From Lineus longissimus (taxonomy: Eukaryota > Nemertea > Pilidiophora > Heteronemertea > Lineidae), in NCBI RefSeq assembly GCF_910592395.1, contig NC_088322.1, forward strand, positions 12,581,431-12,645,430: 64,000 nucleotides of DNA, read 5' to 3'. This document shows, piece by piece, positions 25,701 through 38,300 of the stretch. Within the stretch, counting starts at the first letter, position 1; the number at the start of each line of letters is the position of its first letter. Made by a program: the position numbers and the translations under genes. The notes under the pieces were generated by a model. The model was given only the letters and a program-made list of their open reading frames with translations. It had not been told where the DNA came from and ran no database searches.

Positions 25701-28700
25701 GCAATGGAAACATCTCTACCTTCTCTGTGTGATGTCTGAGTTCTGTTATTGAATCGACATGGTATTAGTTCTTTTCCAAAATCCCTTTCCACTTTGCAAT
25801 GACAAGGATGTTTTCAGACGAATTTTGAATTTGTTTCCTCCAACCATGCTGAGAGTTGGCTCCGAAAAATGTGTTGAAGGAGGTTCTATAAACCTTATTT
25901 GTCTAAATAAAGGACAAATTTGGTTTCCATTGTTTCTTCAAGAAACACCACAGTAAGAAAAGCAATTTAAAATCTTATCACTAATTCAGTTCCATTTCAC
26001 TAATTACTCTCTTTAATAAACAGTGACGGTTCACTGCACTCAGTTGGACCACTCCATCTGTGGCCTCTGTATTCACAAGCCTCAAACAAGAACAAACCAA
26101 TTAGCAGCCAATTAAGCTCCTTAATTGATTTAATTAATTAGTTTCCTTATTGAAAACTACTCAGGTATCACTGTATAAATACTAGTCTGCCTACCAAGTC
26201 TACATCAGTTGTGTCAGATCAATCAAGAGTTGACAACCAGAACCAAATTCACTCAATTTCCTTGGAGACATCAGTGCTAGCTATAAAGAGTTGTGATGTA
26301 TTCTGGAGGACCAGTTGCAGTTCAGTCCAGCTGGGAGACACAGACAAGTTTATCTGAATCATTTTGTGAAAGTTCTTTTGATAAACGGGATCAGGTTATA
26401 ATACACACTAAGACCATGAGGAATAAGAGAAATATTGTGCTCAAGAATACATCAGTTTGTAAGTTATATTTTGGCTAATTGAAAGATTTCTGTTAGTTCT
26501 TGTAAGTTTCAGGAAATATACTTGGGTGATCATTTTGGAGTCATGATATCGGTCAATCCCAATGTTTTTCTATATTTTTGATTGACAAAAATTAACATTT
26601 TAAATCTGGTATTCAAATTTTTCTTTTCTCTTCTTTCTTCAGGTGATGCAGAATTCAAACGAATCGTCTCTGAACTCGAGACATCAATCAACAGCGTATC
26701 CCCGGTGAAGGGCGCCATTAATCTGCAGGCGGAGATCGACCTTGCTCTCCAACCGCTGAGGAGTGAGAATTGTCAGCTGCGGAGACGTTTGCGGATCGTG
26801 AATACGCAGCTCAAGGAGAGAGAACGAAAGGAGAAGGAGAATATCAAGCCAGACAATAGCTTTGAATGTAAGTTTAAAATTTCTTTTTGTTTTGATGACT
26901 GTGATTTTGAGAGAAAATTTTGCAACTGAACAACTGAAATCAAGCCTTATTTTATGAAAACTAGCCTCGACTAGCAAATGTGTGAGTGGGACATCAAACT
27001 AATTACCGTCTATGTTGACTTATGTCCTTAATATGTCTGCGAATTTGTTTGTCATACATTTTCATTGCTGATCATTTTCTTCCAGTCGCACATCTCCATG
27101 CCAAGTATTCCTCCCTCCAACAAAAGTTTAATGAAGAGCGCGAGAAGAACAGTGGGCTGCAGAACAAGATCTACCAGCTAGAGGGCGATGTGGAAGCTGT
27201 CAAGACAGATAGACAGAAGATGATGTTGACACTCAGCGAGAAGGTATGTCCTCATTTGACTAACTTCAAGTTTATATTCTCATTTTAGAATGATGCGTGC
27301 GTCAAGCGGGAAGTATTTCCCTAGACGAAAAACCGACATTTGTTTCATTTTAAACCTGCATAATTAGTTTTGAGTTTCTGCCCATAGTGATTTTTTAAAC
27401 TTGCAAAAAATACACAAGCCAGCAAATAAACTTCTGAATTGAGCTGGAGATTACTTGGGAGTTTACAGCACACCAGTATGTAAACATAACTGGGTTTGCT
27501 CAGTTTAAAAAAGACCTTTCATTTTAGAAGCAGGTTCGAATCGAGTTCTAAAAAATCATATCTTCTTTTCAGGACACCGATCAGATGAAGACACGTCACG
27601 ACTGGCTTCAAGAGACAACCAAACTCAAGAAAGACCTCGACTCCTGTAATAAGAAGATCGACGACTTGAAAATCAAACTGGAAGCATCGGAGCGAGAACG
27701 TCATATCAATTCGACATCTCTCCAACAGAGGGACGTGGAGGTGAACAGGATGACCGACCTATTACAGTAAGTTGAATTTATGTTGGTGTCTTGCTTTTTA
27801 AACTTGTTCTCACATCATTTCGTTTAGCCAGTACACAAGCAACATTTCTCAAAGCCGTTCAGTCGTATCCCTTCAAAAATAAGAGTTATCAGAAACCTCA
27901 ATTCGAAGTTCAAAACCGCTTTAAAATCTTGGCTTTTCCAAACAAAACATCAAATAGGAGATGTTTTATTGCGTAACAAAACCTTTATCATGTTATACTG
28001 TATTGTATTTTGACTCTTTCCAGTGAATACAAGTTGCGTTACGACCCGTCACGCCCCCAGACTCCATTCTCCAATCGCAGCAGCCCTGCAGGTCAGGGGA
28101 CCAGCCGGTTGACTCGCCAAGCCCTGGAAGAATTCAACAAAACAAACCAACCCGCGGAAAAGGTCGGCTCACCTCTAGCCGATATGGAGGTCCGAGAAAC
28201 ATATTCCCGAAGATCACCCAAAGTTAACGCGGAACAAAACATCGAAAGGACAAGTCCATTCCGTCCAACGCGATTCGATGCAAGGCCAAGTCCGCAGGGA
28301 TTTGAAGGTAGTGTTGAGGAAAAACGTAGCCCTAACCAGGTTGTCCAAAACGACGTGCACACCAAATCAAAAACTGTGAGCTTCATGAAACAGTTAGATG
28401 ATCAGTCAAGTGTCGTTTCATCTGTTTCTGAGAAAGTTTCCCGAAGATCTACTACGCCACCTTTTGTTGCGATATCCAGGACTACGGAGACAACAACTTG
28501 TACGCCATTGACCCAGGAACCGACCACACCACGATCAGACACTTCAGCTTATTCACGTTACAGTGTTACGGATTATTTCAACAAATATCCACAAGGACAG
28601 TTCAGGCAGTATACGACTGGGTCGTACCACATGGAATCAACGCGGCAACAATCCGATTTGGATACTACAGTCTTATCATCGGTGACGTCGAGTTTTGACG

Positions 28701-28855
28701 ACGGAAAATCCATCGGCTCGGAATCAACAATAACGTCCTCTTCAGTTTCGTCAATAAATTCACAAGATGATCGCACATTCCGTGAAGGACTTGCTAACCT
28801 TGATGCTAATATTGCCCGCTTACAGAGCGCTTTGAAGAAGACGTCTGTGCGGTAA
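22726..28855 (+). CDS. CCDC14: CCDC14-like centriolar-satellite coiled-coil protein
   Basis: Supported exons are 22726-22969, 23345-23500, 23847-24962, 26643-26867, 27086-27243, 27573-27766 and 28024-28855 (stop TAA). All junctions are GT-AG with agreeing phases, about 970 codons plus a first exon. CCDC14 sits at centriolar satellites and affects centriole duplication. The match rests on an early block AYSLYSISSDSESDDAQKLN followed by LNKCAQLLTDML, and a later block LIGELRALAGGDAEFKRIV followed by LALQPLRSENCQLRRRLRIV. A heptad-rich coiled coil spans roughly exons 26643-27766. The large central exon is Gln/Asn/Pro-rich and likely disordered. The Ser/Thr-rich C-terminal exon ends with a short helix ANLDANIARLQSALKKT. 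The family assignment is from memory of conserved blocks. Confidence 0.8.
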
Positions 28856-29265
28856 TCGGTCAGGTGGACCATGCACTAAATCAGTTAAAACCCATTTTTG
28901 CTGGCCTGTTGATGAACTCATTTATTTTCGCAAATGCCATTTTTAATGGGGCAAGGGTTCAAAATAATGATATGATCCTGGGAAAGCTAACCGTGAGGAT
29001 TTTTTCTGGAGGATGAAATCTCATGATTTCTTTGCTGTGTCTGTGGGTCAATGTTGAACACTGACTGGGTCAGATTTGATGAATGCACTGTACATAAAAT
29101 ATGGCACATCTTTGAAATGGACGAAAGGCTGGCCCTTCTTGTGCTAGATAATTTGAAATTATATGATTTTATGATTGTTGTTTATTTGGAATAATTATTT
29201 TATTGATAGTATTATAGTGGTGAAGGTATGCAAGTACCTTTCTGATAATGCTGGGCAGCTGAATG

Positions 29266-29271
29266 AATAAA
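29266..29271 (+). terminator. Poly(A) signal of the CCDC14-like gene
   Basis: AATAAA lies 411 nt after the stop at 28855 and is the first canonical signal downstream, giving a 3' UTR of about 0.4 kb. Confidence 0.55.
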
Positions 29272-30180
29272 CCTCCAGCAAATGTACACAATATAGGCTA
29301 TGATATCGAAAGATGCGATGATAGCTTAGCATGGCTAGTTGTTACATCATGGACAGTGCTCACATTTTGCCAAAAACAATAATGCTCTTTTGGACTAGGC
29401 ATCTGTGCGTCCTGAAATATGGAATGTAATGCTCTACCAGGTGCTGCCCTCGTGTGTATAATGATGTGTACATTGGAATGATTCGCAGGTTTGCCCTTCA
29501 AGAAGAAACATTTTATTCAATCTTACGTAACATTAAATTGGTACTCAACTATTTTATGGTATCGCTATTTGTGCAAAGTGAATCACGTTTGTTATCATGA
29601 TAAAAGTGTCGCGTAGTTTTAGGTGTATGATTTTGAAGGAAATATAAAATTTGTGATTAAAATTGATTTGTTGTTTCTTTCTACTGGTGTGCTGGGATTA
29701 TCTTCTGGGCATGCTTGCCTGCTAAGTCCTTCTCCAAGGAGTTCATGTATTACATAACCAGGATGGGATGCCACTACCATTGGGTACAAATTGGGTTGAT
29801 TGGCCAAGTCACTCTGTCTTCAGGCCTGGAGAGGAGTGCATCTTATGCTAAGGTCCACTAAGATGGGTTTTTTTTGTGTCTCAGGCGGAGGTACCAGGTA
29901 CAGGACACGTGATGGGCCTCATTTGAAAGATGAAGGAAAGCATGGTACATGGTGATCCTTCCAAGAGTTCACTCATGTCCTTCTGATTATGGACCTGACA
30001 CTCACCTACTTGCCACTGATCTCCAAGAGGTTTTGCAAGAGTTTTTCCATGTCAGCTTGAAGATGAGCACTTGGGGCTGCTCCTTGTCACAAAAACGATC
30101 ACAACCATAGCCGTTGCTGGCTGGATGTCCAAACCAAACCCTGTTATCATTTGAGTATTTCCGTAAATGCCATATGTCGA

Positions 30181-30272
30181 CTTACCGCACTCTGAACCAT
30201 TGGAGTTATAATCGGTCTGTTACCTCCCGGAGTCCGGGTCGGCGGAGTGTATCCAAGGCTTGAGAGTCAAGA
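30181..30272 (+). repeat. Interspersed repeat block shared with 62575-62655
   Basis: The block from GAACCATTGGAGTTATAATC through GGAGTCCGGGTCGGCGGAGT to CCAAGGCTTGAGAGTCAAGA recurs near 62575-62655 with small differences. In both places it lies a few hundred bases upstream of the same tRNA-derived SINE, so the two may be parts of one larger element. Confidence 0.7.
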
Positions 30273-30643
30273 TGACTTACCGCGGCAGTTAATATCAATC
30301 CTAAGCTCTCCTGAAAGAGTAAAGGATAGATACACGGCTAAACGGCATGTCAATGCCATCCACAGAGTCAAGATTTATGCCTTGATTTATAGCTTATATT
30401 TCGTAGATGAGGGCCGAGGAGTAAAACAGCCTGAATATCTGGATCGTTGCTACGGTGCTCACGAACTTGAGTTGCCATGCATCATGCGTTTGCGTCACCA
30501 TTATCTTCACCACTATCGAGCTACATTGCGGGTTAAGATCGTAACTCTGTGGACAGTCCCGACGGACATGTAGGACCACGAGACCGGCGGGACCACGTGT
30601 CAGCGGCGATTTTTGCTCCAGAACATTTGGGGCACTATAGTTG

Positions 30644-30826
30644 ACATTTGTACAGGGACTTTCAGCCAATCAGATTTCGACAAATACATGACGTGAGACG
30701 ACTTAGAAACTTTAGAGCAGTTGGTAGAGCGCTCGTCAGAAATGGCAGAATACGATGTTCGATTCAAAGGTCGCGAGTTCGAATCCGGTTATGGACAGCA
30801 TTTTTCTTTTTCTTTTTTCTTAATAT
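30644..30826 (+). mobile_element. tRNA-derived SINE, copy 1
   Basis: It starts ACATTTGTACAGGGACTTTC and contains CAGCCAATCAGATTTCGAC. The tRNA-like part has A box GCAGTTGGTAGAGCGCTCGT and B box GGTCGCGAGTTCGAATCCGG. It ends in a pyrimidine tract of TTTTCTTTTTC type. The sequence between the boxes does not fold as an anticodon arm. A near-identical copy sits at 62781-62963. Confidence 0.8.
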
Positions 30827-33800
30827 TTTATTTTTATAACGCGTTTGTTTTCCCTTGTTATTTAGATTTTAGATACTTGAGTTATGCTGCCTGCAACATA
30901 CCTACAGAAGGACAATAACAATAGCCCATCTCCAAGATCCAAGGGATAGTCCTTCAGATATCATATTGAATAATGAATATACAATGAGACTTGTCTCATG
31001 TGAATGGTCTTCCTCCAGTATGAATATGTTTCTCTGCAATGAGACTTGTCTTTCGATACTGCCTTATATGTACGGTCTTACTCCAGTATATTTTGATACT
31101 GTATGCTTCGAATTTGAGTAACAAGCAGAAAACAATACAAGCAAAGATTTTCAGGATTTGTATGATTTATTGCAACAGTGAACACACCAGAAATATACTA
31201 CATTGCTAATACATATATTTCATCACCAGGAATAGCATCAGGCATGTCACAAGAAAGAACAGCTGGAGATTTGAGAACAGCGTTATTTGAAGCATCACTT
31301 TACAGAAATATCTATTAATGGCAAGTTCTACTGAAAGGTTTCATGATGAAACGCCGATGACGACACAGATTTATCGGATTCTGATTGGCTGAGAACCTGT
31401 GTACAAATTTACACTGTACTGCCCGAAATTTTCTGCTTTTACACCAGAGTCTTTCCCCCGACGTATCCCCTGAAGTATCGGCGATCTGTGACCTGATCAT
31501 CCTGATAATGTTGATGTGATTGTGATGTGACTGGGCACTGCCACCTCGTCATTCTGAAGACTGGCACTCATCATTCTCGCTTTCACACCTCATGGGCCGA
31601 GGGGTCAGTCACCTCTGAAATCATGAGACAGATCAAGTTAATGGTCAAATTCAGGAACACATGTAAAGATCAAGATTTCCTTCCAATAAATTTTCAGCAA
31701 GACTAGCCTTTCACTTGGACAATCGCAACGTGAATTAAGGCTATAGACCTGCCACCTAAGTTTTCCTGGCAATATGGTCCATCAGAATAGCACCAGGTAG
31801 CATACTAGCACTATGGCAAACTTCCATCTCCAATCACATAACGACTGCAATGCTTCCTAACATGATAAATGAGGTTTATGGGTAGGTGGCGCTTGAGCAA
31901 TCATGACGGACGGACATGAGGGTGAGGAGGACGGTAAAGAGATCACTCAGAGATAACCTAACTCCAGATCTGAAAGACTTCACAAAAAAGACCACCCTTA
32001 AGCCACAAATTCCCTTCCAAGCAGGCAAAGATAAATCATAGGCAAGGAGAAGGAGGCCCGGGGTTGGATATACTGAAACCAAGGAAGGGACTGAATATGG
32101 CATCTTTCTTCTCAACATGCATTGTACTTTTTCAGCTGGGTGGCCAAGATTGTATGTCCTTGTGAGATGATTACCATGGTACAACCAAATCTGTTGTCCA
32201 TTAGAATGTACCAAGTACCATCGATATTGTCTCTATTGCTTTCTTCGAAACCAGGTCGAGACAGAAGCTCTACCAATGACAGTGCTCCCTGCTGTCATCC
32301 CTGTTTCACATAGACTTCGAGTATCGCATGTGCCTGGGACGGTAGAGAGACTCTTCGGACTCCTGAAGAGCTCCCGGTACGCTTTAAGACGGACGGAACT
32401 GAAAGACTTTCATATGGTCCTACATAGGCCTATACCTACCCAAGAGACACACAGCGTACCTCATGTACTTGGGGGAGCATCAGGACTCTTCTGACTTTGG
32501 TAGGGCTCTGGGCTCCCTTGAAGACAGGCCCAATTACCCCACTTGCTTACTCAAGTAGTTTACTTGGAGTAGCTCATGCACTGACAGGGTTGGCGCGCCC
32601 GTTCGCATTTTCGCCACTTGCGAATGCTGCACATGAGTGACGAATGTAAAACAATGTCTGGCTAAAGATTTGGCGAATTCAATTTGAATAATTGCCATGA
32701 TTTGGCGAGAGAGTAATAGTGTTGTGCGAAAATTGGTCAAAGTCTATCAAAAAGATCCAACCTCCACACCAAATGCACTAAGGAACGATCGTTAGTCAGT
32801 CAAACTTTGTCATATTTGCGGGCGGTCGCGCTATCACCCGTGGTTGCTATCGTCTGCATTGTAGTTCTACCGTTCCCGCTATTGATTTTAGTAGCGCTGC
32901 TGGTCGCCTTACGCATACATGATCGGCTAGTTTCCCGCTTGCTTCGTTGCCATTGAGTCCACGGTCACGGGTTCCTCGAATCGTTCGTTGATTTGCTAGT
33001 CTCAGTACTGGCGGGCTGCCATTCTCGCACATGTTACTGTAGGCTGGGTCGGCCCCAAGATGGACAAACGAACGGCAATGGCCAGAGCTGACTCAATATG
33101 GCTAAAAGTGACAGCCACTTGGCTAAAAAGTGGGTAGGAGGAAAAAATTCACAAGAGCCAACCCTGACTGAGGTACCTCAGGAACCAGAGACATCAGCAT
33201 TAGGATCCTACTTGCCATTGACATTGAGGCCACTCATGTATCTGCAGGTTGTACCTGATACAGTACATCCCAATATGCTTTTCTTGACAGTATCATCGAC
33301 TGTATCAAGAACACCTTCAAGGCCCATGGCTTCTCTAGATGTTTAGCAGGGTCCTTATGCTGTCTTGAGTGCATCATAATTATCACACAAAGACATTACA
33401 TCTTATTCCAAGATCAATTTTATTCACAGGACATTGTGTACGTAGATACCGGTACATAATTTTTCACAGAGGGCGCGTTTTGAATAGATGTGGACAGTTT
33501 TCTAAGCAAACTGCACTGCTATTAAAGACCAAATACATTGCAGAACGTTTTGGATGATCTTTCAGACTACATTAGGCCTATGCTTTGTCTTTTCTGCTGA
33601 CAATTTCAGGGTCCTGGTGATTGAAATAGCTGTGAACATTGAGCAAAAGAAGGCCCCGCTATGGTCCAGTGGCTCGTACTCTCGACAAGACGCCAGGAGC
33701 TCCTACCCCTTCTTTGTCTAACGAGCCTTACTCCACACAGGGAAAAATGGACGAGTCAGAATGCTCAAATATAGCGCTGGTTGAGCGGTTCATCTGAGGT

Positions 33801-35212
33801 CTACAGAAAGATATAAGGAAAGACCAGGGTTAGAGTGTTAATAACCTATATCGTAGTTGATAACATACTAACCCAAATCTACATGTAAACAGTACATGAT
33901 AGACTAATGTAGCACAACTTCTTTACTCAACCACACAAGCAAACAGATTTCACAAGCAGTTTATCCACAAATAAAGATTGTCAAAATAAAACTATTTGAG
34001 AGGGAACTGTCTTTTGAGGACGGAACTTATTTCTAAAAGTGGATATCTTCCAAATCGCTGAAACAGAAGACTAACATAGTTTTTTCACATAATTAAGTAC
34101 AGCCCTTTTTAAAATCATTGTCCCTTTAGCAGACGGATGTCACTATAGTTACTTAACAACATATTCACAATCACATTATAAACAACAAGAATCCAACAGA
34201 TCTGCTCTAACGGTAATGTACAAGCATAGTATTAAGAACAACACGATTCAAGTAATGGGCTCCTATGAACTTGATACATCTCTTACCCAATAAGACTGAG
34301 TTTTCATACGTCAGAAGAGCAGGCGTTACACACTGAAACTGCACTGACTGTCTCGTACAGAAGTATGTATGAAGAATGTATGTCAGAATGTATATCAGCC
34401 TAACAAGAATGTACAAAAACTTACAGAAGAAGAACACAGAAGAACAAAGGCCTCTACTAAGTCATGAAAAATGTAGACAAAACTAAGAAATGTATTTAGG
34501 ATTTACTTGGAGTATCGCTACTTCAAGTAAGGTACACATTTTTTCTGATTTTTAGGACCCCTGGTATGCAAAAACATGTACACGTCTCCACAAAAGTGCT
34601 CCTCCCTATCATAAGCCAACCCGGTACAGACGAAAAATATGGGCCCTTAGCCTCAGCAGCATATTGAAGTTCAACATGCTAATTCAGGGCCTTCACAGAT
34701 CTTTTCATATCAGCCCTGAATCAGCCTATTCAACAAAACATTCTGTTAAAGTTTAAATGTTTCAAGAATTGAGCACTGAAAGAGGAATTGTTTATACACA
34801 TTAGCGTAGTCCTGGACACCCAGTGGCGATCAGAAAAAGAATCTGAATGGCACTACAACACTCTCAAGCCTTGGGAGGTTCATTTCACTGCCGACAGATA
34901 TCTGTAAGAGCCTAATATCTGTACCAGGATGAGCAGACAAGGCCTAATTTTATGATGAATGGATGAATAACTGGACGGAATAAGTATTGGAATCTCTTTT
35001 TAAAACATCATTAAAGCAAAGCACTGTCATGGGTATAAACACTGCAAAAAGGTTTGACAAATTTCAAGGTTAAAACGCCCTGTCACAAAGCTTAAAGCTG
35101 ACACATCATGGGCAGGGAAAGAAACTGGATGTTGTTTTTAACACTTGCGTTTGTGTCCCCTACCACCCACAGATTCTTAGCAAGAGACCAGAAGCATCAC
35201 ACCCATTTTTAC

Positions 35213-35369
35213 GTGTCTGTAAGTACCATCCAGTAATGTATCCAAATTCGACAACGATGTAGGTGTTTTATCTTTGAATCTGGTCAGCAGTCTGCGTTGA
35301 ATGCCGGGCACGGAACTGGGATGCCCTCTGGGCAAGAAGGTCCTTGTACTTATTTTGGTTTGAACGCAC
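35213..35369 (-). CDS. BBS9: BBS9 exon with a 4-nt frameshift
   Basis: The exon begins in frame as VRSNQNKYKDLLAQRASQFR. After the codons for FRA, four extra bases (CGGC, about 35310-35313) throw it out of frame. Past them a shifted frame continues as IQRRLLTRFKDKTPTSLSNL then DTLLDGTYRH, which is the expected family sequence. Removing four bases makes the exon 153 nt, an exact multiple of three, as its phase 0 borders require. It is either a sequencing or assembly error, a null allele, or real damage. The donor is GTAAAA. Confidence 0.85.
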
Positions 35370-38300
35370 CTACAAGTAAGAAGTCAAAATAGAAACTCTT
35401 ATAAAACTGTCAAAGTCCTCTAGGTGCACTTTAGATTGGTGAAGCGACTGATTTTTTAACCGAGTATGAATGCAGAGTGCTTGAGAGCACGTAGAGGAGC
35501 ATACATTTGTTAAAACTGTAGAAATACATGTTTCTTTTGATAGGCACAAATCTGTCCACCCTCCAAATTTATCACTTACTTCAAAATGTTGCTCCAGGAC
35601 CTCAAAATATTCATGCAGCGGCAGTGCACCGCTAAAGGATGCCTGGAATCCATCTTGGTTTTTACCCTTAAAGTAACCGCTCAGTCGGTTGACGAGCTCG
35701 TTGGCGAGTAGCCACATTGGTTCGAAGCTGTCACACTGAAGACGGTAGCGCTCTGAGAACAGAAAAGTTTATGATTTGATGACAGTTTTGGGGAGAACTT
35801 TATGACTGTTCTGTTGATTGCAGGTTATTGCACAGGAAAGTTTGAAAGATCACAGCAGAATCATCTGAACATCTCTTCTGTCTTACTGTTGCTTTTTCAT
35901 TTCTGTTTTGGCTCAAAAAGGCAATCTAAACGTGTTTAATTTGAATTCCAATGTTTTTACTGACGACCCCATATCATCAGGAGAAGAAGATAATCGCAAC
36001 TGGTGGGAAATTCCATTATCCTGCATTGGAGTGGAAATGGAAATGTCATGGCCTACATATTATTATTCACAGATCTTACGTGATATCTTTGATGCCAACA
36101 TTGTGACCACAGGACCCCCATAGTACTGGAACCCCAAGGCATTGCCGGGACCATCAGCATAGTCACCAAGAAGATCTGAAAATACAATCAATAAACCTTG
36201 TTGTTACTTTTAACACAACTAATTTCTTGTGCGAATTGAATCTAAACTAGTGCACTGGCACCACACACTTTTTTTACCTTCGGTTGTCTAAGAGTAATAA
36301 ATAGATAGACCAGTAAACTATGTCAACAAATGAGTGGTCATAAGATAAAAAAAATACCTATGATATCACTCTAGGCCATGGGACAAATCTCAAACTTGTT
36401 ATCACTGAAAATATTGACTTGATAAGGCTCATTATTCAAAACACCTACCCAGCTTACAATGGTTCCTAAAAGATTGCCTTTTTAGGTCATGGTTTAGTTC
36501 TAGATTCGGTATCATAACTACAACCAGATCACGACAAATATTGAAGACGGGCGTAGCCAGGGCGCACTAGCAAAACTGACTACAGCTGACATCAAGTTAG
36601 GTGTAATATAGAACAGGTTTGCCTTTAGTTGGATTTTGTTCAAGTAGTTTGTGCCTTGATAAGCACACAATAACCAGATTTATCAACAGAAACATTGGTT
36701 GAGTATACAAATTCTTCGGTGTGTGACTTATCTGATATACAAGCATGCAGCTTCGCCAATGGATGGAAATAAATTGTTATCTCAGCCACATATCCTTCGC
36801 CAATGGATGGAAATAAATTGTTATCTCAGCCACATATGCGAACAGGAAGGAGTTCAAGGTGAAGTCCAACATACCAGTGTTAAAAGTTAAATCACTTTCT
36901 TTTGGTCACATTTGAGGAAGCTATGCAAAACACATACTTTTCAATGGATCTTCCATGGAGAGTTGGCAACATGTATGCACATTTTGAAGCATAACGCTAT
37001 GAAATATAAGTTTTCATATCAAAACTCAAGGCACTGGATGACATTAGAATATACCTTCCATATCTAGTGAATAGAGACTTAGCTCACGACACCATCTCAA
37101 AGGATCCTCGGAAAAAGGTAAGAATTTTTTCTCCAGCTGTTACAGTAAAGACCAAAGTTTTGCCAAGAGGTGTGACAAGGTCACCAAAGCTGGTTATGCT
37201 TGAAATCATGTGAAAAAGTTATTTGCAATAAACTATGTGAACACAATATACACGCAATGTACACAAATTTGATTCGTGTACAGAACCCTGTAACTGAAGA
37301 GGATCTTTGGATTGCTGACAGTGGTGACCCCTGTTGCAGTCTGAAAAAATAGCATCGCAAAGCGAGCATAACCCCTCAGCCTATTAAGGTTGAAGGTGAG
37401 ATAATGGTGAAGTTGGCTTAGTGGAGTGGCTAGTTTGCATATGGAAATTAAAATTGTGGAAACCTATTTTGAGGATGTGAGCGTGGCGGCCATATTGAAT
37501 TTCGAATCGCGCTGATTTTCGAAAGGAACCTTCCCCTTACAAAACTGCATTAGGCCTACACTCACTAAAAATTGATTCCATCCTCCAAGCCGTTCTCCTC
37601 GAAATTGACGGAAAAAGATTTCAAGCACGTTGCCCTGGTGACTATATTGAGAATCAGAACGAGCCTGTTTTCGAAAGGAACCTTCCTCTAGTCACCCCCA
37701 ACGTACATACCAACAAGAGGCCCAAGGGCCTGGCGCTCAGCTGAGTTAATATCATTAATATCTTCCCGGTGTTTAGTTCATTATGCATGAAAATGGCATG
37801 CTCCATGGAATTTGATATCCTTTTGCGTTCACTATACGGTACCAATGTTTTTGGTTGACATAATTATGCCACTGTTCATTCCTCAATCCTGACCATAATT
37901 CGGGTGAAATCATCGTATGAAAATATTTACCGAAACATGAAGTTTATGCCATGAATGAGGATACGAGACAAGACCACTAATGAATATTCATAGATTGGAG
38001 GGTCGAGGCCTATCAATTAGACGAGTGCATGTTTTTTACTCTCAAGTACATATTTGGAGAGGTATTGAAAAAATATTTGTTGTGGCAAGTCTACAGATAT
38101 AAAGAAATTATTTGATGAAAAAATTAATTTCGAATTTTGCTAATTGGGTAATAGGGGGCGTGTTTTGAGTTTTTTCTGCCAGTTGGCTGAAAAGAGTGGA
38201 AATATCAAAGTCTGTCTAATTTGTCGATTATCAAAAAATTTCTGTGGTCAATCACCATTTTATTTTTCACCATTTACTTGCCCGACTGTCCGGAATAACA

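Larger units (their letters stand above)
29290..35200. other. Stretch without an assigned gene, probable 3' part of BBS9
   Basis: The last exons of BBS9 (minus strand, after the conserved DTLLDGTY block) should lie here or further left, but I could not recognise them. One weak candidate terminal exon reads VTDPSAHEV-stop on the minus strand near 31591-31620 after a fair acceptor, with an AATAAA near 31166-31171. Another weak candidate is near 33765-33805 on the minus strand. Neither shows conservation. A tRNA-derived SINE occupies 30644-30826. Confidence 0.4.

Noticed and set aside
31876-32214. 112-codon minus-strand ORF considered as a missing BBS9 exon
   Set aside because: It shows none of the conserved helical motifs expected after DTLLDGTY and its borders lack fitting splice sites.
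33601-33800. Plus-strand open runs such as VLVIEIAVNIEQKKAPLW
   Set aside because: Several frames are open in the same 150 bp and none has matching donors, acceptors or a family. Probably chance.
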